NCBI RefSeq assembly: GCF_029407905.1
Contig: NC_073627.1
Location: forward strand, 46,493,001 to 46,557,000
DNA length: 64,000 nucleotides
Source: Bubalus kerabau
Taxonomy: Eukaryota > Chordata > Mammalia > Artiodactyla > Bovidae
Direction of reading: 5' to 3'
Part shown: positions 55,568-64,000 of the stretch, one piece after another
Layout of the letters: each line of letters opens with the position of its first letter
How positions within the stretch are numbered: position 1 is the stretch's first letter
Made by a program: the position numbers and the translations under genes
The notes under the pieces: model-generated
What the model saw: only the letters and a program-made list of their open reading frames with translations
What the model was told of the DNA's origin: nothing
Database searches by the model: none

Positions 55568-57133
55568 GTGAGCACTCTGGGTCCCTCGCCACTGGGAGTG
55601 GCCTGTTTGGGGGCGTGGCTTAGAGGGCCCTTTTGGATAATTAATTACTGGGATTGGTGGGTCTTCAGCATTGAAAAACTCCAGGACTATGGCAGCAGCA
55701 AAGTGGCTGCAGCTGTTCCAGCCCTCACACCCTCAGACCTCACCCCAAAGGAGAGGAGAGGAGAGGAGCTCTTTTTATGGGAGCTCCCACATGAGGCCTG
55801 GGATTTCCTTCCTTCCATTGGCCTAGATTGGGTCAGTGGGATGTGCTGATTGACTCAAACTGATCAGTGCCCACCCTGGGGGCTCAGAGGAGAGTCACTT
55901 CCATGGACATGAAGGGCTGGAAGTGGGAAGTCATCGTTGACAGGAGAAGAGCTGGGGAGTGGATGTTGGGAGGATCGGGCCAGGCCTTTCAGGAGCAATG
56001 GGGCATGTGGGTGAAGGCTGAAGCTCTTCAGACCTGCTGGCAGTGGTCCTGGGTGATTGGAGGGGCTGGAGACAGGAGGCCCACGCATCCTGCTCAGTGG
56101 TCTGGTGTCTTGGAGTCAGGACTTCCTCCTCACTGGGTACTGCTGTGATGTTTCTGGGCTACAGTGGCAGGATTGGAATGGGGTTCAGTGGGGTTGAGCA
56201 GGAAGCAACTCACCGTGGGTGGATGGGATGTGAGCAGAAGCTGCATGAACTAGCGGGATGAACACAAGGCTGGGAGATTCCACGCGGTTTCCCTCTTGGT
56301 GGAATGGAAGAGTCGCCTCTCTTCTTGTCACCCATTTACTAAATGACTGGTGTGAACAGTCAGTTCTTGAACATCCAGGCCTCTGGAATTCACAGGCGTC
56401 AGTGATGGGGAGCCAGGATCTGCCATCGTGCCATGTCCGCTCTCTGATGCGCGGGTTTTGGTGTTTTAATTGCCTCTTAACTGAGGACCTGCCTTCATCC
56501 AGAGATTAACAGATGGCAGCGAGCAGCTGTGAAGCTTTTAGGGATGAAGTAATCTGCTGTTCAGATTGGACCCAGGGAGCAGACCTTTTAGAGGATGGGA
56601 GGCAGAGCTCAATTAAGCAGGGAAGTTGGGGACATTTGGGATTCACGGGATGGGTCATGGAGGTGAGTTGTGTGGCTGGGAACCCAGCAGCGCCAGCAAA
56701 GATCAGGCCACAGGTTCGAGCTCGTGGCTCCTCCACAGCCCCAGCACGAGCATGTTCGACGCATGCTCTGCTCAGCCCGGGGCAGAGCGAGGGCATGGCA
56801 GAGCCAGTGAGTGGCTTCTCTCCAGCTGGGGGTTCAGGAAATCTTCTGCGTGAATTCACAACAGCAGGTTGCTTGTTGCCATCAAGATTTCTCTGTTCAA
56901 GTTCTGAGCTGGAGTGGCCAACCAGAGCCTGGATTCCTGTGAGCAAGGCTGCCCTGGAGGGCGGGACTAAGAAGGGACTCACCAGGAGGGAGGATCTGGG
57001 AAGGGCAGAGAGCTCGGGGGCTGGAGGCAGGTGGACCTGGGTCCTGCTTAATGCGCTGCCTTTGCCACTCAGTGGGAAAGATTCTCTGAGCCCATGTGTA
57101 AAATGAAGCCAAAGTACACCTTCTTCAGAGTGG

Positions 57134-57344
57134 TGGTGGTGTTTAGTCACTAAGTCACGTCCGACTCTTTGCGACCCCATGGACTGTAGCCTGCCAGGCT
57201 TCTCTGTCCATGGGATTCCCGAGGCAAGAATACTGGAGTGGGTTGCCATTTCCTTCTCTGGTTGATCTTCTTGACTCAGGGGTCAAACCTGTATCTCCTG
57301 CATTGGCAGGCATGCTCTTTACCACCGAGCCACCTGGGAAGCCT
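57134..57344 (-). repeat. Bov-tA SINE (-)
   Basis: ttagtcactaagtcacgtcc, ggactgtagcctgccaggct, gagtgggttgccatttcctt and ccgagccacctgggaagcct. The flanks share the pattern ttcagagtggtgg / ttcaggatggtgg. Confidence 0.93.
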
Positions 57345-57724
57345 CTTCAGGATGGTGGCAAGGATTAAATAAGAGGAAATGTTTGAAAGTTTTTGTTGCC
57401 TCTTAATGTTCTTCCAGGTTAAGTCCTCGGCATCTTTTGTGAGCCTTTTCCCACGCCCACCCAGGCAGAATGAACTAACCTTATCCTGAGCCCTCCAGTG
57501 CTTTGCGCAAGCCTCTCTTCTAACACAGACCACATTGCATTACAGCTGAGTGGTCAGGGTTGTCATGTATGGGTCTACAGGTTGTGGACTGTATAAGGAT
57601 GCCAGGCAGAGAGATGAATGAGGACTGAAATCTGCCCTGGGCTTTGTTCAGCAAGGCCTGGAAAGGGTGCATCCACCTGGAAGAAGAGGCTTCTTTATCT
57701 AACTGTCATGAAAGCACCATATGG

Positions 57725-57875
57725 GCCAGCATAGGCCCCAGAGTCAGGCGGATCTGAATCTGAATCCTGACTCCATGATTTACTAACTATGGGTCCTTGA
57801 GAAAATTACTTTCCAAGGAAAATTACTCTCCAAGCTCCCATCTCCACCTTTATATCACGGGGATAACACAATGCA
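57725..57875 (+). repeat. MIR (+)
   Basis: gaatcctgactccatgattt, actaactatgggtccttgag and ttatatcacggggataacac. Confidence 0.65.
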
Positions 57876-57929
57876 CAGGATAACAAAGGAGACATCATCT
57901 TTTGCTGCTGATTACACCTCTGTCTCTCC

Positions 57930-58005
57930 TATAAGCTCCGTGAGGCCAGAGACCACGGCCGCTGCTGTGCCCAGCACAGTTCTAGGCACATCAGGGCAAG
58001 GTCAA
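57930..58005 (+). mobile_element. L2 3' end (+)
   Basis: tataagctccgtgaggccag, agaccacggccgctgctgtg and cccagcacagttctaggcac. Confidence 0.6.
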
Positions 58006-58789
58006 TGGTGAGTGTGTGTGTGCGCACACGCACTGCTTCTCCCATACTCATGCTGAGCGCCTCCCCGCCATGAGTCTTGCAGCTGTGTGTTTGTAAGGCA
58101 TGTACACACCTGGAGATTGAGGGAGAGGATGGCTACAAACTAATCAGATCACATGGTCTTGTCTTGGGCTTGCAGCCAACGCAGAGCCCTCAGTCCTGCC
58201 TAAATTTATAGAGCTGCCAAGCCACTGAGAACCAGGCCCAAGCTTTGCAGGCATGGAGGGGATGGGAATAAGGAATCGTTGGAAGGGGTTCATCCGGGAA
58301 GGCCTGCTAGAGGGGGGAGGCTTCAGCCAGATTTTGCAGGTGTGTGCAGAACCCAGGAGAGGGGGCGGGGACTGCTGATGGAGACTCATTCATCCTGGCC
58401 TGGTCTGAACCCAGATCTTCCCCAGCTCTCTGCCCCCAACAGGGCTTCAAACCCCTGTGCCTTTGTCTGGCTGGCTCCCCTCTGCAGCCTTGTCTGGACT
58501 CCTGCCTTCAGGTTTAGCCTGATGTCCACTTCTGGGCCCACAGTCCCAGAAATACACTGATAATCCCTACCCAGTGACCATGGGGCAGCCCCTGGGCAGC
58601 ACCGTGGACTCTGATTAGGAGAGCTGTGTCTCTAGAATATTTTCCTGTATGGAGGGTCTAGAGTGTGGTCAGGGAGAGTGCGTGGGAGGTAGCGGAGGCC
58701 TCTGGAGGAGAAAATCAGCATCTGCCTCTGGGAATCAGGTTGCCAGGGCTCTGTGGGGAAGGGGCCCAGCCTGGGGCTCCTCAAGTATC

Positions 58790-58990
58790 ACAGTTCCCTT
58801 GGGGTCCTTCAGGACTGATGACCTTCCACAAGCACAGCTTTGGGTTCTGGCTCCAGGGGCCGGGGATGCTGACTCCTACTTGTCCTGTAGTTCTCACTCA
58901 TGCCACCTCCTCCAGGAAGTCCTCCACGACCACCTTCGGACCAGGTTGGGCCTCCCTCCTATGTGCTCCCACAGCAGGCTTCACTGTGAA
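58790..58990 (+). mobile_element. L2 3' region (+)
   Basis: catgccacctcctccaggaa, gtcctccacgaccaccttcg, ggcctccctcctatgtgctc and ccacagcaggcttcactgtg. Confidence 0.5.
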
Positions 58991-59003
58991 TCATGATTGC
59001 TGG

Positions 59004-59212
59004 TCACTTAGGTGGCTCAGATAGTAAAGAATCTGCCTGCAGTGCAGGAGATCTGGGTTCCATCCCTGGTTGGGAAGATCCCCTGGAGAAGGGAATGGCT
59101 ACCCACTCCAGTATTCTTGCCTGGAGAATTCCATGGACAGAGGAGCCTGGTGGGCTCCAGTTCACGCAGTCCCAAAAAGCTGGACATGACTGAGTGACTA
59201 ACACCTTCACAC
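59004..59212 (+). repeat. Bov-tA SINE (+)
   Basis: cttaggtggctcagatagta, gggttccatccctggttggg, gagaagggaatggctaccca, ggagcctggtgggctccagt and agctggacatgactgagtga. Confidence 0.94.
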
Positions 59213-59334
59213 TTTCTTCACTTTCACTTATCAGCCTTCAACACCTCTGTGTTTCCGTGTCTGGCAACACCTGATGCTTAATAGTTGCTCAGGAAACTGT
59301 GAGGGATGCAGGCTGGTGGGTGGGAGGAGATATC

Positions 59335-59540
59335 GTGGATATGAATCCAGGCTCTGGAGCCTTGCTGGGTTTGGACTTGATGGATTTTTAGAACTCTACG
59401 CTTTGGGCTCCTCATCTGGTGGGATGGGGATATTCATGGTCTTTAACTAGAGGTAGACTAGATGCATCAAATGAGCTGAGCTGTGATGTGCTTAGAACAG
59501 CCCCTGACACAGAAGAGCTTGGTGAATATTGCTTGTTAAC
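59335..59540 (+). repeat. MIR (+)
   Basis: gaatccaggctctggagcct, gctttgggctcctcatctgg and tgggatggggatattcatgg. Confidence 0.55.
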
Positions 59541-59570
59541 TTACATTTAACTCCTTGCAAACTATTACAG

Positions 59571-59797
59571 CAAAATCCCATGGACGGAGGAGCCTGGTAG
59601 GCTGCAGTCCATGGGGTCGCTAGGAGTCGGGCACGACTGGGCGACTTCACTTTCACTTTTCACTTTCATGCATTGGAGAAGGAAATGGCAACCCACTCCA
59701 GTGTTCTGGCCTGGAGAATCCCAGGGACGGGGGAGCCTGGTGGGCTGCTGTCTATGGGATTGCAGTCGGACACGATTGAAGCGACTTAGCAGCAGCA
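59571..59797 (+). repeat. BOV-A2 SINE (+)
   Basis: Two BovA arms linked by ttcactttcacttttcactt, ending gaagcgacttagcagcagca. Perfect 14-bp target duplication gcaaactattacag at 59557-59570 and 59798-59811, so a recent insertion. It ends 133 bases before RHBDL3 exon 4. Confidence 0.95.
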
Positions 59798-59930
59798 GCA
59801 AACTATTACAGAAGAAAGAGGAAGGTGGCCTCAGGCCTGGGCGGTCTAAGGAACTGGCTGGCTGGGAAATGGGATGGGGCTCCCCTGAGACCCCGGTTCT
59901 GACCCCCTCCCCCACCCTGTTCCCATGTAG

Positions 59931-60155
59931 ATGAGCAACAAGCGGTCCAACAGTTTTCGCCAGGCCATCCTGCAGGGGAACCGCAGGCTCTGCAGCAAGG
60001 CCCTGCTGGAGGAGAAGGGGCTGAACCTCTCCCAGCGACTCATCCGTCACGTGGCCTACGAGACCCTGCCCCGGGAAATTGACCGGAAGTGGTACTACGA
60101 CAGTTATACCTGCTGCCCCCCGCCCTGGTTCATGATCACGGTCACACTGCTAGAG
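59931..60155 (+). CDS. RHBDL3: RHBDL3 exon 4, linker and first half of TM1
   Basis: 75 codons (residues 97-171) after the acceptor cccatgtag. Parts in order: a basic linker (MSNKRSNSFRQAILQGNRRL), an amphipathic segment (KALLEEKGLNLSQRLIRHVA), the conserved juxtamembrane motif YETLPREIDRKWYYDSYTCC, then PPPWFMITVTLLE, the first half of the first transmembrane helix. The second half (VAFFLYNGVSLG) begins exon 5. The joined protein needs the exon to end at GAG (60155), which puts the donor at GAG|gcaagg, a GC instead of a GT. The exon length (225) and phase 0 at both ends agree with its neighbours. The conserved YETLPREIDRKWYYD stretch precedes the first membrane helix in this RHBDL subgroup. 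Confidence 0.94.
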
Positions 60156-60161
60156 GCAAGG
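60156..60161 (+). promoter_or_regulatory. RHBDL3: Non-canonical GC 5' splice site
   Basis: The exon/intron text is GAG|GCAAGG. Apart from the C at +2 it fits the U1 consensus (AG|GCAAG), the pattern seen at genuine GC-AG introns, which compensate for the weak +2 by strong flanking pairs. There is no GT nearby that keeps the reading frame and the conserved LLE-VAFF junction. Confidence 0.8.
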
Positions 60162-60204
60162 ACGGGGGTGACGAAGGGGCTGCTGGAGGGTCAAAAGGAT
60201 ATAA

Positions 60205-60326
60205 TTTTTTTTCCCCCCTGCACTGTGTGACATGTGGGATCTTAGTTCCCCAGCCAGGGATTGAACCCATACCCCATGCAGTGGAAGCATAGAATCCTAG
60301 CAATTAGAACCACCAGGGAAGTTCCA
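60205..60326 (-). repeat. CHR-type SINE (-)
   Basis: atgtgggatcttagttcccc, agccagggattgaacccata and accaccagggaagttcc. It starts only about 50 bases after the exon 4 donor. Confidence 0.88.
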
Positions 60327-60664
60327 GGAGGATATCTGAGATCACAAGGGGAAGTGCAGCACCTTCACCACCGAAAGGTGATGGTTGAGGATCAAATGGC
60401 AGTTGTCACGGCAGGTCAGGCCCTGGTGCAGGGCATGCATGTGTTGTTATAGCCCCTCGGCCACAGAGGTATTACAAAGATCATGACTTGAAGTCACATG
60501 TACTGCAGCGAAACCCCTGTATGACCCTTCCCCCCGCCCAAATCAACGGCAACACGAACAGTGTCAGAAGGTCTTTGATTGGGGGCATTTCACCAAGCAA
60601 ACTCATTAAGGCAACTTCTGTTAGTTCCTCCCAGAGTGAGTGGAGTGAGCCTCGTGGATGGGTC

Positions 60665-60800
60665 ATTTGTTCCCCCCAGACTCCATCTTCCATCTGGAAA
60701 GTGGGAATAACCAGACTTGCCCTCCTTCTCCCACGCGACTCCTCTGTTTAGAGCCAGAGAATTGCTCGTGGTGCTTTCTGAGCACAAAAGCATTACATCA
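60665..60800 (+). repeat. MIR (+)
   Basis: ttccatctggaaagtgggaa, taaccagacttgccctcctt and ctcgtggtgctttctgagca. Confidence 0.45.
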
Positions 60801-61573
60801 ATACGTATGGGAAGGAGTGTTTATGAACAGGTAAATGTGGGCTTCACATATTTTGCAGGAACATTCTCCCCTTAGGGAATCATCCTTACCTATTGTAATT
60901 CTAAAAGTCTCATCTTATGCAACACGATCCAAAGTACCACTTTCTGAATCAGCAGTCCTGTATGAGGGACTCTGAATTCTTCCGGCTCTTCAGCCCCAGA
61001 ACTTGTGGCCCACCCCCATCCCCAGCGCGAGCTCTCAAACGGATGCTTGGCTTCCTTTTGGCATTTTATAATCTCCACCGTTTCTCTTCCAGAGCTAGGG
61101 CTTAATTACCGCCCCTGCGTACGTTCTTATAAAATTCCTGCCGAATCAAACTGTAGGATCATTAAGCCTCATGGCGTCCTGCTTCTTCCTTTCTTTAATC
61201 AGAATATCTGGACTGCAGACCAGAGCTCCTCGGTTTGTTGTTCTGGCTTCCTCCAAGTACATGTTGAAGTTGCGATTTTTCCGAGATATTCTTGGACTTG
61301 TTCTCCAAGCGCTTACTGTGTTGGTCTATTTATTAACTTCTATTTGAGGACCAATAATAACGAGTTGGCTTGCAAGCTGTGTTTGCTGCCAGGCCACCCG
61401 CACGCATGGTGTTAGGTGAACAGATTCAGCTCCCAGGGAGTCCAGCTGCTGGGAGCCCTGAGCCATTCCCAGGCTTAGCCCAGGAGGGCTTACCCCCAAG
61501 CTAATTACAGCTGCCTTCCCTCAGCTGATGCTGCTCACAGGGCTGGCTCTTCGTGTACTTTATCTTTAAAAAA

Positions 61574-61987
61574 AAGAAAAAATTATTTATTTTGACCACG
61601 TCGGGTCTTAGGGCTTCCCAGGCGGCACTAGTGGTAAAGAACCTGCCTGCCTATGCAGGAGACATGAGACGTGGGTTCGATCCCTGAACAGAAAGCTCCC
61701 CTGGAGTAGGAAATGGCAACCCACAGTAGTATTCTAGCTTGGAGAATCTCATTCTAGCTTGGGGAATCCATGCCGAATCCCACGGACAGAGGAGCCTGGC
61801 AGGCTACAGTCCATGGGGTCGCAAAGACTTGGGCACGACTGAGCACGCAGAGAGAGATCGGGTCTCAGTTGCAGTACACAGGCTTAGATGCCCACAGCGT
61901 GTGGGATCTTAATTCCCCAACCAGGGGTTGAACCAGGTCCCCTCCATTGCATGGTGGATTCTTAACCACTGGACCACCAGGGAAGCC
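61574..61987 (-). repeat. CHR-type SINE (-) split by a Bov-tA
   Basis: Halves at 61574-61610 (ttatttattttgaccacgtc) and 61859-61987 (tctcagttgcagtacacagg, cttaattccccaaccagggg, actggaccaccagggaagcc). Confidence 0.87.
61611..61858 (+). repeat. Bov-tA SINE (+) nested in a CHR-type SINE
   Basis: gggcttcccaggcggcacta, gggttcgatccctgaacaga, a private duplication around 61731-61765 (attctagcttgg twice), and agacttgggcacgactgagc. Target duplication tcgggtctta (61601-61610) / tcgggtctca (61859-61868). Confidence 0.93.
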
Positions 61988-62099
61988 CCTGGTGGGAAGC
62001 CCACCTTTAAAAAAAACATTTTATAGTTTATCATTTTTAAGCCTCACAATCACCATGGAAATGTAGACATGAGTATTCCCATTTCCAAATGGGAAAGCC

Positions 62100-62298
62100 A
62101 CGTGTGTGCTCAGTCTGACTCTTTGCAACCCCATGGACTGTAGTCTGCCAGCCTCCTCTATCCATGGAATTTTCCAGGCAAGAATACTGGAGTGGGTTGC
62201 CATTTCCTACTTCAGGGGATCTTCCCAACCCAGGGATCAAACCCACATCTCCTGCATTACAGGGGGATCCTTTACCGCTGTGCCACCTGTGAAGCCCC
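62100..62298 (-). repeat. Bov-tA SINE (-)
   Basis: gtgtgctcagtctgactctt, ggactgtagtctgccagcct, gagtgggttgccatttccta and tgtgccacctgtgaagcccc. Confidence 0.92.
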
Positions 62299-62919
62299 AG
62301 AGAAATGGATGACCAGTGAATTAAAATAATTTGCCCAAGGTTATTCAGAGGAGCTGGATCTTTTGTCCAGATTGGTTTCTGATTTTCCAAAACCTCAGCT
62401 GTGTAAACTCAAATCACCAATCTAGAAGAAACTGGAAAATGATGAAATAACTGTTTCAGAGTCCTTATACCAAAGCCCAAGCCTTTTGTTTTATATCCTG
62501 TTCCAGTAACCTAACTTTCTGATTCCATAACAGTGAACATAATGGGAAGCTACTAGAAGAGGGCCTCCTCCCTGCCAACAAGAGGAAGTAAGAACCTGGT
62601 TGTGGTAACTGGTTAACAACTTGCTGACACCCCAGGCATGGCAAGAGAGGACAAGAGAAAATGTACAAGCAAACCTGAGTCACAAAGAAACACAGGAATT
62701 TGGGATCATTTAGTACAGGAGCGAAACCCCCATCAGTTGCTGGAGAAGACATTGCTCCTATAGCCCAGATCAATACCTGAGGCATCCTTAAAATTAAGAA
62801 CCTAGGGACATGAATTATGCATTGTAGAGAGAGTTCCAGGGAGAAATAGTTAAAATAAACACTCTTTTCGGGCTTAAACAAGTATGCTTCAGTCATCTTC
62901 ACAAATTCTTATGTGAGGT

Positions 62920-63600
62920 GTTGATGAGAATTCAGAGAAATTGAAATCCTTGTGTACTGTCGGTGGGAATGTAAAGTGGTATAGCCATTGTGGGAAACGG
63001 TATGTCGGTTCCTCAGAAAATTAAATCAGAATTATCATACGATCGTGCGACGCCACTCCTGAGTGTATACCCAAGAGAACTGAAAGCAGGGACTCAGATA
63101 TCTATACACCCATGTTCATAGCAGCATTGCTCACAGTAGCTAAAAGGTGAACGCAACCCGAGATCCATCGACAGATGAATGGATAAACAAAATTTGGTAG
63201 CTACATCCAGTGGAATATTGGGAAGGAGATTTTGACATACGTTACAACATGGATGTATCTTGATGACATTATGCCAAGCGAAATAAACCAGTCACAAAAG
63301 ACAAATGCTGTGTGATTCCACTTCCACACAGTCCCTGGGGTAGTCGCGTTCGTAGAGACAGAAAGCGGAATGGTGGTTGCCAGGGGCAGGGGGGCAGGGA
63401 ATGGAAATTAATGTTTCATGGATATAGAGTTGCTTTCATCACTTTTACAAGATGAAAAGAATCCTGTGAATGGATAGTGGTGATGGTTGCCCATTATGAA
63501 TGTATTTAACACCCCTGAACTCTACACTTAAAATGGTTAAGATGGTAAATTTTATGTTACATGGCTTTTGCCACAGTTTTGTGTTTTTTTTTTTTTTTTG
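62920..63600 (+). mobile_element. L1 3' part (+), old
   Basis: ggtgggaatgtaaagtggta, atagccattgtgggaaacgg, ctatacacccatgttcatag, caacatggatgtatcttgat and atgccaagcgaaataaacca are sense L1 ORF2 3'-end and 3'-UTR text. It ends in ggcttttgccacagttttgt and a T run. It has no coding capacity. Confidence 0.8.
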
Positions 63601-63925
63601 AAATCAACTTAGATGGCATTGCCTCAACCCCAAGTGGGTATGTGAGTTATTACTGGAATTAAAGTTTAAAATCCTCCAAACCCTTTCTGCTTAGCACCGA
63701 GGAAATGTGGGCAGAGACCTTGAGACCATTTTGTGAACCCTGAACACACAATGAACAGAAGTGGAGTGAGAGGTGGTGGAGAGCTAGCTTGGGTGCTGGT
63801 CACAGGGGTGTGAGAAGGACAGATGGCAACTTCCCTAGGGATTCCGCATGATAATAAGCTCAGGAGGGCTTCCTGGCAGTTTCCTGCCTAGTAACGGCCT
63901 CTCTGTACTCTCTGCTCTCCTCCAG

Positions 63926-64000
63926 GTTGCCTTTTTCCTTTATAATGGGGTGTCGCTGGGCCAGTTTGTACTGCAGGTAACCCACCCACGATACCTGAAG
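63926..64000 (+). CDS. RHBDL3: RHBDL3 exon 5 (partial, runs off the window)
   Basis: 25 codons to the right edge, after the acceptor tctcctccag. VAFFLYNGVSLGQFVLQ completes the first transmembrane helix started in exon 4. VTHPRYLK begins the loop that follows and contains the conserved HPRYLK motif of RHBDL proteins. The gtaacc at 63977 looks like a donor but is read through, because the conserved VTHPRYLK follows directly. The catalytic-type serine (GxSG) and histidine of the rhomboid core are encoded further downstream and cannot be judged here. Confidence 0.92.

Larger units (their letters stand above)
55568..59930 (+). other. RHBDL3: RHBDL3 intron 3 (4.4 kb)
   Basis: GT-AG (gtgagc ... 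cccatgtag), phase 0. The first 1.5 kb (55568-57120) is free of recognisable repeats. Repeats after that are listed separately. The last SINE ends 133 bases before exon 4. Confidence 0.88.
60156..63925 (+). other. RHBDL3: RHBDL3 intron 4, apparent GC-AG intron (3.8 kb)
   Basis: Begins gcaagg and ends ctctcctccag. Both flanking exons are phase 0. The region 60327-61570 is mostly free of young repeats and 61020-61420 looks unusually unique. 62310-62915 holds a possible antisense MIR (62310-62400), then unrecognised sequence. Confidence 0.85.

Noticed and set aside
55229..55849. 206-codon frame containing RHBDL3 exon 3
   Set aside because: Only 55409-55567 is exon, bounded by good splice sites; the rest is intron read-through.
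63977..63982. gtaacc as a donor ending exon 5 at 63976
   Set aside because: The bases that follow encode VTHPRYLK in frame, a conserved RHBDL motif, so the exon continues.

Overview
The window is mammalian nuclear DNA from a ruminant (cattle, sheep, goat or deer type; the species cannot be fixed from this sequence alone). The evidence is the dense load of pecoran-specific repeats: BovB LINE pieces, Bov-tA and BOV-A2 SINEs with their typical 3' motifs, L1_BT-type 3' UTRs, and many artiodactyl tRNA-Glu-derived CHR-type SINEs. Older mammal-wide repeats (L2, MIR, old L1, Tigger1, hAT) lie beneath them. Genes have introns, a CpG-island promoter and AATAAA poly(A) signals.

Layout. Positions 1-2085 hold the end of RHOT1 (mitochondrial Rho GTPase Miro1) on the + strand: the last intron, the terminal coding exon (996-1113, the membrane anchor) and the 3' UTR. 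From about 2090 to 34560 is roughly 32 kb of intergenic DNA, built of stacked and nested transposons separated by sequence in which I recognise no gene. From 34570 a CpG island starts RHBDL3 (rhomboid-like 3, a brain-expressed rhomboid-family membrane protein with N-terminal EF-hands), also on the + strand. Exons 1-5 are at 35203-35307, 36893-36916, 55409-55567, 59931-60155 and 63926-64000. The gene runs off the right edge before the rhomboid catalytic core. This RHOT1-RHBDL3 order matches the mammalian segment equivalent to human 17q11.2.

The RHBDL3 exons in view encode an acidic N-terminus, a degenerate EF-hand pair, a linker, and the first transmembrane helix with the start of the loop that follows. 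All four introns in view fall between codons (phase 0). Exon 2 is only 24 nt. Intron 4 seems to begin with GC instead of GT. A short upstream ORF in an excellent start context and a (GGGGCC)4 block lie ahead of the main start codon.

No bacterial-type operon, CRISPR array, virus with coding capacity or novel multi-gene system is present. The less ordinary material is in RHBDL3 gene structure (GC-AG intron, microexon, uORF) and in transposon stratigraphy: a chimeric BovB insertion, Tigger1 inside an L1, a solo LTR inside a MIR, and SINEs inside SINEs. Repeat family names are assigned by recognition of consensus motifs and not by a database search, and boundaries are good to about 10-20 bases unless target-site duplications are given.
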